From Ruminococcaceae bacterium HV4-5-B5C (GTDB lineage: Bacteria > Bacillota > Clostridia > Oscillospirales > Acutalibacteraceae): DNA of 64,000 bases. The notes below the pieces were generated by a model. That model saw nothing but the letters and a program-made list of their open reading frames with translations. It did not search any database and was not told the DNA's origin. The position numbers and the translations under genes were made by a program. This document shows positions 34,712 to 43,233 of the stretch, in pieces. Within the stretch, counting starts at the first letter, position 1. Every line of letters begins with the position of its first letter. Where the stretch lies: contig FXYJ02000001.1 in the NCBI GenBank assembly GCA_900184925.1, positions 248,001 to 312,000 of the forward strand. The letters are read 5' to 3'.

Positions 34712-35323
34712 TCATCTTTTTACATATGACATATCGCTCAAACGCCTAATAATATGTTTCCCTTCAGCATTTACTTGCATAAAACTCACTCCACCAGCCA
34801 TTCCGAATAAATCACATTTATTAAGCATTTGAGCATTCATTCCGAGCCACATCGCATTGAATACACTAAGCGTGTCACCATGGGAAACAATTACAATATT
34901 TTCGTCTTGGCAGTTTATTATCATATCAAAAAACGGTAATAACCTATTCCAGACATCTCTGCGACTTTCTGCATCTGAAAACATTTTATCGTCAATGGTT
35001 CTTTCTTGACATTCGATGTTCTCTCTTAACCACTGAACGGATTTTCCTATACATTTGCCTAAGTTCCGCTCCCGCAGTACACCCGTAAAAATTGGGGTAA
35101 TTGACATATGTTTGGCAATAATCTCAGCAGTATGTTTTGCTCTCAATAAATCAGAAGAATACATTACAAATTGATCATTACCAAACTCAGAAAAGAGGTT
35201 ATCTCCAATGCGATTTGCCTGCTCTTTTCCATATTCAGTTAAGTCCCAGTCTGTCCAAGAGCCTATCATACCATTTGTATGATGGATTGATTGTGTATGC
35301 TGAATAGTAATAATATTCTTCAT
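34712..35323 (-). CDS. Histidine phosphatase superfamily protein with altered RHG motif
   Basis: 203 residues from ATG 35323 (GAGGTGG 4 bases upstream). The fold is that of phosphoglycerate-mutase-like phosphatases (SSDLLRAKHTAEIIA, ERNLG, VSHGDTL with the second His). The N-terminal RHG signature reads QHT (IQHTQSIHH), so the phosphate-binding Arg is missing while the nucleophilic His is kept. AT-rich relative to its neighbours, suggesting acquisition. Substrate unknown. Confidence 0.85.
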   Translation of the reverse strand: MKNIITIQHTQSIHHTNGMIGSWTDWDLTEYGKEQANRIGDNLFSEFGNDQFVMYSSDLLRAKHTAEIIAKHMSITPIFTGVLRERNLGKCIGKSVQWLRENIECQERTIDDKMFSDAESRRDVWNRLLPFFDMIINCQDENIVIVSHGDTLSVFNAMWLGMNAQMLNKCDLFGMAGGVSFMQVNAEGKHIIRRLSDMSYVKR

Positions 35324-35511
35324 ATGCCACCTCACAAAAGTCAATTACCATGAACTTCTGGCTGTTGCACATAAATCCATGATTTCGTTCGGTTTGTTTG
35401 CAATTCCAATCGGAATGTATACTCCACACAGGACAATGTTATACCCCGCGACCAATTTAATACTTGTATTTGCAACCAGTTTTTATACATTTTCTGTATT
35501 GATGTTAGCAA

Positions 35512-35847
35512 TTACAAACGATGTTTAGGAAATCCATGTATAATAAATACTAAAATAATATATCCAATATATATTAACAGACTATCCCAAAAGAGTACGG
35601 ACGGAGAAAATGAAAATCCCAAGTTGGAATTTGTTATGTTAAACCAAATGGTTTTCAAACCATAGTTTTTAGGTTGGTAATAAGTAATCCAGCTACCTAT
35701 TATTCCAAATCTATATTGATAAGCTGAATAACTTTCCTTTACAGGAAAAATGGGTCTTATAACAGATATAATAAAAAGTATAATAGTAAGGATAAAATAA
35801 ACCTTAAACGAAAACTCAAGGCGAACATACTGATATAATTTTTTCAT
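35512..35847 (-). CDS. Small membrane protein, unknown function
   Basis: 111 residues with two hydrophobic helices (about 16-34 and 88-105) and an aromatic, Tyr-rich loop between them. AAAGGATTG lies 4 bases upstream of ATG. Very AT-rich codons. The upstream frame ending at 35852 stops just before its start, so the two were probably one operon. In that position it might be an immunity-type partner; no family recognised. Confidence 0.6.
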   Translation of the reverse strand: MKKLYQYVRLEFSFKVYFILTIILFIISVIRPIFPVKESYSAYQYRFGIIGSWITYYQPKNYGLKTIWFNITNSNLGFSFSPSVLFWDSLLIYIGYIILVFIIHGFPKHRL

Positions 35848-35851
35848 ATTA

Positions 35852-36046
35852 TCAATCCTTTATCATACTATTAGCTGTTTTTATTGCTTGTGATGGGTCA
35901 ACCTCACCTGGCTTTGAATTTCTTATGTGAACATTTTTATACTGTTGTTCCACACTTTTCATCTGTGAAGGAGTGATCGTGTTCCCAGTATTTGTTTCAG
36001 CAAAAGCAGTTTCCAGATACTGACTATTACGCCTTCCTTCTTTCCA
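35852..36046 (-). pseudogene. 3' remnant of a truncated gene
   Basis: A minus-strand frame with good coding character but no start: WKEGRRNSQYLETAFAETN at the open end, MKSVEQQYKNVHIRNS in the middle, AIKTANSMIKD at the end. It stops 4 bases before the membrane protein start. The 5' part is lost. It could be a toxin or surface protein tail. Confidence 0.45.
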
Positions 36047-36283
36047 TTATTTACTATATTTTAGGTGTATTGCCACCATCTGTCAATACAGCTTTTGCTT
36101 TTTTCATACTCGGGGACTATTGCTTTATGCATTTTAATATTTGCAGTTTGCAAGGTTTGCTTTCCATTGTATAAGGTGTCTCATTCGGGCTCAGATGTCC
36201 GAAAAAAGGACGGCTGGATTTCCTTAAAATTACCGGCATTTTGGCGCTTTTTGCAGGCGATAACGGCCAAATTGTAAAACGGG

Positions 36284-36334
36284 CAAAAAAAGAAAGAGCC
36301 AAAACCAGCATGAATGCTGGATTTTTTGCTCTTT
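36284..36334 (-). terminator. Terminator of tRNA-Ser(GGA)
   Basis: Nested hairpin: AAAGAGC/GCTCTTT outside, CCAGCAT/ATGCTGG inside, with a T run on the minus strand. Confidence 0.75.
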
Positions 36335-36338
36335 CAGT

Positions 36339-36425
36339 TGGCGGAGAGGACGTGACTCGAACACGCAACACCTTGCGGTGCACTACATTTCCAATGTAGC
36401 TCCTTACCAGTTAGAATACCTCTCC
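36339..36425 (-). tRNA. tRNA-Ser(GGA)
   Basis: An 87-base cloverleaf on the minus strand from GGAGAGG to CCTCTCCGCCA. The anticodon stem-loop CTACA-TTGGAAA-TGTAG gives GGA for UCC/UCU. Long variable arm GCACCGCAAGGTGT. Confidence 0.95.
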
Positions 36426-36545
36426 AAATGGCAATATCATGTCCGCATTATTTCGGACAGCTTTCTCATTATACTCAAGCCGGGGCAAAAAATCAACCCC
36501 CAAATACATAAAAGGCAATTTTCTATTTAAAATCTGATTAGAGCT

Positions 36546-36574
36546 TGTAAATTCAGACCGAGTGCGGTACTATT
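36546..36574 (+). promoter_or_regulatory. Likely promoter of asnS
   Basis: TTGTAA, 17 bases, TACTAT, about 30 bases before the start. No T-box leader is evident. Confidence 0.5.
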
Positions 36575-36604
36575 AAGAAAATAAAAATAATTACTGTTTT
36601 GGGG

Positions 36605-38008
36605 ATGACAGATTTGGAGAGAGTCCTGATTTCCGCGATTCACGAAAAACCGGAGCAATATGAAGGGAAGAAGGTAACGGTCTGCGGCTGGGTCCGCTCG
36701 GTAAGGGCGTCAAAAGCGTTCGGCTTTATTGATCTTAACGACGGAAGCTGTTTCGGGGGCGTGCAGGTCGTTTTTGAAGAAGGCAAACTGCCGAACTTCC
36801 GCGACGTGGCAAAGATGAACGTCGGCACGGCGATTTCCGTGACCGGCAGTGTCCTGCTGACGCCGCAGGCCAAGCAGCCGTTTGAGCTTCATGCCGACGC
36901 CGTGCAGGAGGAAGGCGCTTCCACGCCGGATTACCCGCTGCAGAAGAAACGCCACACAACGGAATACCTTCGTACCGTCGCGCACCTGCGTGCACGCACC
37001 AATCTTTGCGGCGCGGCCTTCCGCGTCCGCTCCGCCGCTGCATACGCGATTCACCAGTTCTTTCAGGAACGCGGGTTTGTCTATGTTCACACGCCGCTCA
37101 TCACCGGGAGCGACTGCGAGGGTGCGGGCGAGATGTTCACCGTAACGTCATTCGACCTCGACAGCGCGCCGAAAACGCCGGACGGCAAAACAGACTATGC
37201 ACAGGACTTTTTCGGCAAGCACACGTCGCTGACCGTTTCCGGCCAGCTTGAGGCGGAGTGCATGGCGATGGCGTACGGCCGCGTCTATACGTTCGGCCCG
37301 ACCTTCCGTGCGGAAAAATCCTACACGCAGCGCCACGCGGCGGAGTTCTGGATGATCGAACCGGAAATCGCGTTTGCGGACCTCGGCGACGACATGAATC
37401 TCGCCGAGGACATGATGAAGCAGGTAATCCGCGCCGTGATGGAGCGCTGCCCGGAAGATCTTGACTTTTTCAACCGCTTTGTCGACAACGGTCTTCTGCA
37501 GCGCCTTGAGCATGTGGCTTCTTCCGACTTTGTGCGCGTTCCCTACGGGGACGCGGTAAAACTGCTCGAGAAAAACGCCGGCGGCTTCGAGTACCCCGTG
37601 TCCTGGGGCATGGATCTGCAGACCGAGCATGAAAGATACCTCACCGAACAGGTTTTCGGCGGCCCGGTTTTCGTGACCGACTACCCGAAGGACATCAAGG
37701 CGTTTTACATGCGGCAGAATGATGACGGAAAGACCGTCGCCGCCGTGGACTGCCTTGTGCCCGGCATCGGGGAGATCATCGGCGGCAGCCAGCGCGAAGA
37801 GCGCCTCGACGTGCTCCGGAAGCGGATGGCGGAACTCGGCTTGAACGAAGAAAGTTATCGCTGGTACCTTGACCTGCGCCGCTACGGTGGGCCGAAACAC
37901 GCGGGCTTCGGGCTTGGGTTTGAACGGCTCGTCATGTATCTTACCGGCATCGCGAATATCCGCGACGTCCTTCCGTTCCCGAGAACGACGGGCTCTGCGG
38001 AATTCTGA
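36605..38008 (+). CDS. asnS: Asparaginyl-tRNA synthetase
   Basis: 467 residues from ATG 36605; the Shine-Dalgarno is poor (GGGG directly adjacent), so a slightly different start is possible. The N-terminal OB fold ([25 protein letters not shown]) binds the anticodon. The class II catalytic core shows [37 protein letters not shown] and [12 protein letters not shown] (motif 3). It charges tRNA-Asn. Full length. Confidence 0.97.
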   Translation: MTDLERVLISAIHEKPEQYEGKKVTVCGWVRSVRASKAFGFIDLNDGSCFGGVQVVFEEGKLPNFRDVAKMNVGTAISVTGSVLLTPQAKQPFELHADAVQEEGASTPDYPLQKKRHTTEYLRTVAHLRARTNLCGAAFRVRSAAAYAIHQFFQERGFVYVHTPLITGSDCEGAGEMFTVTSFDLDSAPKTPDGKTDYAQDFFGKHTSLTVSGQLEAECMAMAYGRVYTFGPTFRAEKSYTQRHAAEFWMIEPEIAFADLGDDMNLAEDMMKQVIRAVMERCPEDLDFFNRFVDNGLLQRLEHVASSDFVRVPYGDAVKLLEKNAGGFEYPVSWGMDLQTEHERYLTEQVFGGPVFVTDYPKDIKAFYMRQNDDGKTVAAVDCLVPGIGEIIGGSQREERLDVLRKRMAELGLNEESYRWYLDLRRYGGPKHAGFGLGFERLVMYLTGIANIRDVLPFPRTTGSAEF

Positions 38009-38045
38009 CAATAGATCTTGCAAAAAACAGAAAGGAAGTTTTACT

Positions 38046-38438
38046 ATGATCTGGAATGATGGACTGAAAATCGGGGTTCCGCTCATCGACAGCGAACATA
38101 AAGAGCTTTGCGGGAGGATCGACAATCTGCTTGCCGCCTGCAGCGCCGGGCAGGGCAGGGCTGAAATCGCCCAGACGGTCGCCTTCCTTCAGGAATACAC
38201 CGTTAAGCATTTCTCCGACGAGGAAAAGCTTCAGCGCAGCTCCGGATACCCGAAATGCGCGGAGCACAAGGCAATGCACGAGTATTTCAAGGCGAAAGTG
38301 GCCGACCTGAAAGCGAGCCTCGAGGAAAACGGCGCAAATGTCGCGAATGTTTCTGAGACCAATTATTTTCTCATGAATTGGCTGCTGAATCATATTCAGA
38401 AAGTGGACAAGGAACTTGCCACGTACATAAAAGACTGA
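38046..38438 (+). CDS. Bacteriohemerythrin
   Basis: 130 residues. The di-iron ligands fall in order at His18 (DSEHKEL), His55 and Glu59 (KHFSDEEK), His74 and His78 (EHKAMHEYF), then His and Asp near the C-terminus (NHIQKVDKE). It binds O2 reversibly and is thought to protect or signal oxygen in anaerobes. GAAAGGAAG site. It stands alone, 37 bases after asnS, possibly co-transcribed. Confidence 0.95.
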   Translation: MIWNDGLKIGVPLIDSEHKELCGRIDNLLAACSAGQGRAEIAQTVAFLQEYTVKHFSDEEKLQRSSGYPKCAEHKAMHEYFKAKVADLKASLEENGANVANVSETNYFLMNWLLNHIQKVDKELATYIKD

Positions 38439-38519
38439 CGGCGTTGTAGGGAAGAATGCCGGAAAACCGGTTAAGACTGAAAGATTATTTTTTAAAAATG
38501 CATAAACTTTAAAATTCAC

Positions 38520-38548
38520 TTGCATATCACGGTAGTAACGAGTAAAAT
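38520..38548 (+). promoter_or_regulatory. Likely promoter of the aminotransferase gene
   Basis: TTGCAT, 17 bases, TAAAAT. Confidence 0.55.
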
Positions 38549-38600
38549 ATGAATCGCTACTTATCATATTTTGCAACTTGCTGAAGGAGATGCTCTTACA

Positions 38601-39872
38601 GTGAATTTTACGCAGCTGTCCGCAACGGAACTTGAAAAAAAGAAGCGGGAGCTTGAAGAAAGCTACCGCAGCTTTCAGGCGAAAAAACTGAGCCTTAATA
38701 TGGCCCGAGGGAAACCCGGAGCCGACCAGCTTGATCTTTCCAACGAAATGCTCGGCATTCTGACGCCGGAGTCTGACCTGCATGCCTCAACGGGAGACGA
38801 CTGCCGCAATTATGGGCTGGCGGGCGGCCTGCCTGAACTGCGTACCATTCTGGCGCAGATGATGGACGTCGACGCGGGGCATGTGGTTCTCGGCGGAAAC
38901 TCCAGCCTCAGCATGATGTTCGACACTGTGTCGCTCGGCATGACGCAGGGCTTCGCCGGATGTGAACCGTGGGGCAGGCAGAGCCATTTGAAATTTCTCT
39001 GCCCGTCGCCGGGTTACGACCGCCATTTCGCGGTAACGGAGTATTTCGGCTTTGACCTTGTCACGGTGAAAATGACGTCCGAAGGGCCGGACATGGACGC
39101 GGTTGAAGAAGCCGTGAAGGACCCGTCCGTCAAGGGAATGTGGTGCGTTCCGAAATACTCGAACCCTACCGGCGCAACGTATTCCGATGAAACTGTGCGT
39201 CGTCTGGCCGCTCTTAAACCGGCCGCAAAAGATTTTCGCATTTTCTACGACAATGCCTACTGTGTTCACGATCTGACTGACACGCCGGACCGCCTGCTCA
39301 GCCTCTGGGCGGAATGTGAAAAGGCAGGGACACTCGAACACGTGTTCTTCTTCGCTTCCACAAGCAAGATCACCTTCCCGGGCGCCGGTGTTGCCGCCAT
39401 GGCGTGCGGTGACGAGAACCTGAAAGCAATCCGCAGGCGTGATTCCTTCCGGACGATCGGTCCCGACAAGATCGGCGAACTGCGTCACCTGCGCTTCCTG
39501 AAGGACTTTGACGGAGTCAGGGCGCAGATGGCGAAACACCGCGCACTGGTTGCACCGAAATTCCGCGCAGTCGAAGAAAAGCTCGGAAAAGAGCTTTCCG
39601 GTAAGGGCGTAGCCTCGTGGTCAAACCCGAACGGCGGCTATTTCATCAGCGTGGACGTTCTGCCCGGCTGTGCGAAGCGCGTGGTTCAGCTGTGCGCAGA
39701 GGCTGGTGTGAAGCTGACGGGAGCAGGGGCGACGTTCCCTTACGGAAAAGATCCGGAAGACGCCAACATCCGCGTCGCACCGACGTACCCGCCGATCGGG
39801 GAACTGGAGCAGGCGATGGAAGTGTTCTGCATCGCTGTTCAGCTTGCGGCCGTCGAAAAACTGCTCGGCTGA
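38601..39872 (+). CDS. Aminotransferase of the MocR-like aspartate type
   Basis: 423 residues from GTG 38601, with AAGGAG 11 bases upstream. The opening LEESYRSFQAKKLSLNMARGKPG and the C-terminal GAGATFPYGKDPEDANIRVAP identify the Aminotran_MocR-type PLP family (no HTH domain here), to which AspT of Corynebacterium belongs. YSNPTGATYS binds cofactor or substrate; FFASTSKITFPGAG has the Schiff-base Lys. Probably makes aspartate from oxaloacetate and glutamate, fitting the nearby aspartate-family genes. Confidence 0.9.
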   Translation: MNFTQLSATELEKKKRELEESYRSFQAKKLSLNMARGKPGADQLDLSNEMLGILTPESDLHASTGDDCRNYGLAGGLPELRTILAQMMDVDAGHVVLGGNSSLSMMFDTVSLGMTQGFAGCEPWGRQSHLKFLCPSPGYDRHFAVTEYFGFDLVTVKMTSEGPDMDAVEEAVKDPSVKGMWCVPKYSNPTGATYSDETVRRLAALKPAAKDFRIFYDNAYCVHDLTDTPDRLLSLWAECEKAGTLEHVFFFASTSKITFPGAGVAAMACGDENLKAIRRRDSFRTIGPDKIGELRHLRFLKDFDGVRAQMAKHRALVAPKFRAVEEKLGKELSGKGVASWSNPNGGYFISVDVLPGCAKRVVQLCAEAGVKLTGAGATFPYGKDPEDANIRVAPTYPPIGELEQAMEVFCIAVQLAAVEKLLG

Positions 39873-39910
39873 CGGAGCCGGTTCCGGCTGAAAAATTCAT
39901 GCTGTTTCGA

Positions 39911-39967
39911 GGGACGGAAGCGCCCCGGGAAATTTCTTCCCGGCGGCTCGGACCGTCCCTTTTTTTT
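39911..39967 (+). terminator. Terminator after aminotransferase
   Basis: GGGACGG ... CCGTCCC outer stem and CCGGGAA/TTCCCGG inner stem, then eight T. Confidence 0.9.
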
Positions 39968-40012
39968 CGCCGTTCGGAGGAGCATTATGGCTAAAGATAT
40001 CCCTGAACGGGA

Positions 40013-40041
40013 TTGACTTTTTAGAACATTCACAATATAAT
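40013..40041 (+). promoter_or_regulatory. Promoter of secDF
   Basis: TTGACT, 17 bases, TATAAT (40036-40041). Confidence 0.75.
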
Positions 40042-40096
40042 TATGCTTGTACGTCTGCGATCTTCGCAGAACATCACTACATTGGAGGATTTGCGC

Positions 40097-41551
40097 ATGA
40101 AGCGAGCCAAAAAACCTGTGTTCTTCATCGTTGCCCTCCTCATTCTGTTTTTTACTTACGCCTCAATTTTTGGCATTAAGGGAAAAAACGGGGATAACAC
40201 GGTCACCTATCTCAAAGGTGTCAACGATATCAGATGGGGAATCGACATCAATGGCGGTGTGGAAGCAACCTTTTCACCGGTGACGAATACGAAACCGACC
40301 AATCCGCAGATAGACGCGGCAGAGTCCATCATCAAACAGCGGCTGATCGGCGAAAACATTACCGACTACGAAGTGTATAAGGATTACAACCACAGCCGGA
40401 TCATCGTGCGCTTCCCGTGGAAGAACGATGAAAAAAGTTTTGATCCCCAGAAATCCATCGAAGAGCTTGCGGCGACCGCGCAGGTCACGTTCCGCGAGGG
40501 TATGGAATATACCACGCAGACAACAGGCTCCGACGGCCAGCCCGTTTACAAGACCCCGAAAGGCGTTACAGCTTCCGACATCATCCTGAAGGGCAACGAC
40601 ATCGTCAGTGCCAAACCGGAGATTCGGCAGGATAACACTACGGGTAAATCGACTTATGTCGTTTCCCTGAAGCTCAATTCGGAAGGAACGGCAAAATTCG
40701 CGGCCGCAACGAAGAAATTTTACCAAAAGGTCATTTCCATCTGGATGGACGATACGATGATCTCCTACCCGAATGTAAACAGCATTATTACGGACGGGAA
40801 CTGCGAGATCGAAGGCGGCACGAATGGATTTACAGCGGCCGAAGCCTCTGCACTCTCCAACAAGATTAACGCGGGCGCTCTCCCGTTCAAGCTGAGCGCA
40901 ACAGATTCAAATACCATCAGCCCGACGCTCGGCAAGACCTCTCTGAGAGCCATGCTGGTTGCGGGAATCATTGCATTCGCACTCGTCGCGGTGTTTATGC
41001 TTCTTGTTTTCCGCCTGCCCGGTTTTGTCGCGGTGATTTCGCTTCTCGGGCAGATTGCGCTTTCCTTTGCAGCGGTTTCCGGGTTCTTCCCGTTCATGAA
41101 CAGCTTTACACTGACCTTGCCCGGCATCGCCGGTATCATTCTCTCCATCGGCATGGGCGTCGACGCCAACATTATCACAGCGACGCGCATCAAGGAAGAA
41201 CTGTGGACCGGCAAAACGCTTGATTCCGCCATTCGGCAGGGCGACGACAACAGCTTCTCAGCCATTTTCGACGGCAACATCACCGTTATCATCGTCGCCG
41301 TTATCCTGATGCTCGTTTTCGGCCCGCAGAACATTCTTTCGTTCTGGTTCGGAGCGGCTACGACGGGCTCCATCTATTCTTTCGGCTACACGCTGCTGAT
41401 CGGCATCATTGGCAACTTCCTGTTCGGCGTTGTGACGACCCGTTTGATGACAAAGTCGCTCTCCGCTTTCAGCTTTGCACGCAACAAATGGCTGTACGGT
41501 GGTCCTTCAGAATCCCGTGAAGCTCTCCTGAACGGAGGTTCTGTAAAATGA
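40097..41551 (+). CDS. secD: Protein translocase subunit SecD
   Basis: 484 residues from ATG 40097 (GGAGG 8 bases upstream). N-terminal membrane helix (about 7-27), then a large extracytoplasmic domain (D-G-V-x-ATF type start, IDINGGVEATFSP), then five helices in the second half with LPGIAGIILSIGMGVDANI, the conserved SecD TM4 motif. It works with SecF and SecYEG, using proton motive force to pull exported proteins. Overlaps secF by 4 bases. Confidence 0.95.
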   Translation: MKRAKKPVFFIVALLILFFTYASIFGIKGKNGDNTVTYLKGVNDIRWGIDINGGVEATFSPVTNTKPTNPQIDAAESIIKQRLIGENITDYEVYKDYNHSRIIVRFPWKNDEKSFDPQKSIEELAATAQVTFREGMEYTTQTTGSDGQPVYKTPKGVTASDIILKGNDIVSAKPEIRQDNTTGKSTYVVSLKLNSEGTAKFAAATKKFYQKVISIWMDDTMISYPNVNSIITDGNCEIEGGTNGFTAAEASALSNKINAGALPFKLSATDSNTISPTLGKTSLRAMLVAGIIAFALVAVFMLLVFRLPGFVAVISLLGQIALSFAAVSGFFPFMNSFTLTLPGIAGIILSIGMGVDANIITATRIKEELWTGKTLDSAIRQGDDNSFSAIFDGNITVIIVAVILMLVFGPQNILSFWFGAATTGSIYSFGYTLLIGIIGNFLFGVVTTRLMTKSLSAFSFARNKWLYGGPSESREALLNGGSVK

Positions 41552-42666
41552 AATTATTTCACATCCATTTTTATGAGAACAGGAAAATCTACTTTTGCAT
41601 CTCCATCGGCATTATGCTGATCGGCCTTATCTTCAATGTAATTTACGGTACGCAGCTCGACGTTAACTTCAAGGGCGGCGCGATCATCAAGTACTCCTAT
41701 AGCGGTGACATCGATGTTCCGACCGTTGAGAAATCCGTGGAAAAAGCCGTTAAGCGTGACGTTGAGGTGGAGATTAACTCAAATGTCAAGTCCGCCGACA
41801 CAAACGCGGTGCTGAACAATGTGACGCTGACGTTTGCCGGGGATCAGGCGCTTTCGGTCAACGACCAGAAAACGCTGCTGACGACGTTAAGTACATTGTA
41901 CCCGAAGGCGAACTTCGGACTTGTCCGCTCAAACTCGGTTGACCCGACCATGGGCATGAGTTTCTTCCAGAAATGCATCGTGGCGGTCATCATTACGTTT
42001 CTTCTCCTTGACATTTACATTGCTCTTCGTTTCCGTAAGATCGGAGGCAGTGCGGCCGGGCTCTTCGCCATCGTCGCCCTGTTGCACGACGTGGCAATGG
42101 TGTATTTCACCTTCATCTTTGCGCGCATTCCGCTGAACGACAACTTTATTGCCGTTGTCCTGACAATCCTCGGTTACTCTCTGAACGACACCATCGTTAT
42201 TTACGACCGTATCCGTGAGAACCGCAGGCTGATGGGCATTAAAGCCGGGTATGCGGAACTTGTCAACACCAGTATCAACCAGACGCTTACCCGTTCGCTG
42301 TTTACGGCCGGCTGCACATTCTCCTCCATTGCGACCGTTTATTTTGTCGGGCTGGCATTCAACCTTTCGAGTGTCACGACGTTCGCACTGCCGATGATGG
42401 TCGGTATCGTGACGGGCTGCTATTCCTCCATCTGCATTGCCGGCCCGCTGTATGTCATGTGGGAAAAGCACAAGGTCAAGGTACTTGCAGCTGAGAATTC
42501 CAGAGCATCGCTGGAAAGCGCGCAGGCAAAGAACTCTGCGGCTCTTGAGGAATTCTCCGAGGAACCGGTTTCCGAACGGAAAGAAAATATCGCAAAGTCT
42601 GCAAATCCTTCGGCGAAAAAAAATTCCGCAAAGAAGAAGCCTAAATCAAAAAAGAGAAAACGCTGA
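41548..42666 (+). CDS. secF: Protein translocase subunit SecF
   Basis: 372 residues. TM1 at about 12-32, extracytoplasmic domain with LDVNFKGGAIIKY, then TM2-6 with VVLTILGYSLNDTIVIYDRIRENR, the SecF signature. The C-terminal 60 residues form an unusually long Ser/Glu/Lys-rich cytoplasmic tail ending KKPKSKKRKR. The start overlaps the secD stop (ATGA). Confidence 0.95.
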   Translation: MKLFHIHFYENRKIYFCISIGIMLIGLIFNVIYGTQLDVNFKGGAIIKYSYSGDIDVPTVEKSVEKAVKRDVEVEINSNVKSADTNAVLNNVTLTFAGDQALSVNDQKTLLTTLSTLYPKANFGLVRSNSVDPTMGMSFFQKCIVAVIITFLLLDIYIALRFRKIGGSAAGLFAIVALLHDVAMVYFTFIFARIPLNDNFIAVVLTILGYSLNDTIVIYDRIRENRRLMGIKAGYAELVNTSINQTLTRSLFTAGCTFSSIATVYFVGLAFNLSSVTTFALPMMVGIVTGCYSSICIAGPLYVMWEKHKVKVLAAENSRASLESAQAKNSAALEEFSEEPVSERKENIAKSANPSAKKNSAKKKPKSKKRKR

Positions 42667-42673
42667 AAAAGTC

Positions 42674-42716
42674 AAAAGCCGCCGCTGCATCATTCCGATG
42701 AAGCGGCGGCTTTTTT
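42674..42716 (+). terminator. Terminator after secF
   Basis: AAAAGCCGCCGCT / AGCGGCGGCTTTTTT stem. Also usable from the minus strand by the gene ending at 42752. Confidence 0.85.
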
Positions 42717-42751
42717 GCTGCCTGAGTGAGGTTTCCCGGAAGTTTGACGGA

Positions 42752-43150
42752 TCAGCTGTCGTAGTCTTCCATGAGCCGTTCCACGTCTGCCATGGAGTGC
42801 AGAACTTTTCCTTTCTGGAGTGCAAGCTGGTCATCTTTCGGCAGGACGGAAACATCGGTCTGAAATTCGCGAAACGGCGTTGTTTCGCTGTCGCGGAAGA
42901 CCCCGATATGCCCATTGTATTCCCGCACCACATAAGTTTCGGATTCGCTCGCGACAGTTTGTGCGGCGCTCGTGTTTTCTTGACTTGACGTTGCTTTTGA
43001 GGTAGAATAACTTGACATACTCTTTTCGGAAGATGTGGAAACGATCCGGCCTTTTTTCAGGAAAATACCCGGGTTCAGGGAAAATACGGCGCAGACCGCG
43101 ATCACGCAGAGGCAGCAGATCAGTAGTATGGCGTTTTTTTTCACAGCCAT
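42752..43150 (-). CDS. Membrane-anchored BofC C-terminal-domain-like protein
   Basis: 132 residues from ATG 43150 (GAGGTG close upstream; GTG 43144 is an alternative). One N-terminal membrane helix (about 6-24), then a Ser/Thr-rich linker, then YVVREYNGHIGVF ... VLPKDDQLALQKG ... ERLMEDYDS. That last block matches the C-terminal domain of BofC, the intercompartment inhibitor of SpoIVB signalling in sporulation. Domain-level similarity only; membrane-anchored forms in Clostridia are poorly studied. Confidence 0.7.
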   Translation of the reverse strand: MAVKKNAILLICCLCVIAVCAVFSLNPGIFLKKGRIVSTSSEKSMSSYSTSKATSSQENTSAAQTVASESETYVVREYNGHIGVFRDSETTPFREFQTDVSVLPKDDQLALQKGKVLHSMADVERLMEDYDS

Positions 43151-43233
43151 CACCTCGGCGTTAGGATTTGTAAATTCTTCCAGATTATTCATCCCGCTGA
43201 TTGCGGATTATTCAATCGGAAAGGCGGTACCCG

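Noticed and set aside
36430..36600. T-box leader upstream of asnS
   Set aside because: I could not find the conserved T-box sequence or specifier stem.
37148..38125. Minus-strand frame opposite asnS
   Set aside because: Shadow frame; composition atypical and no family features.
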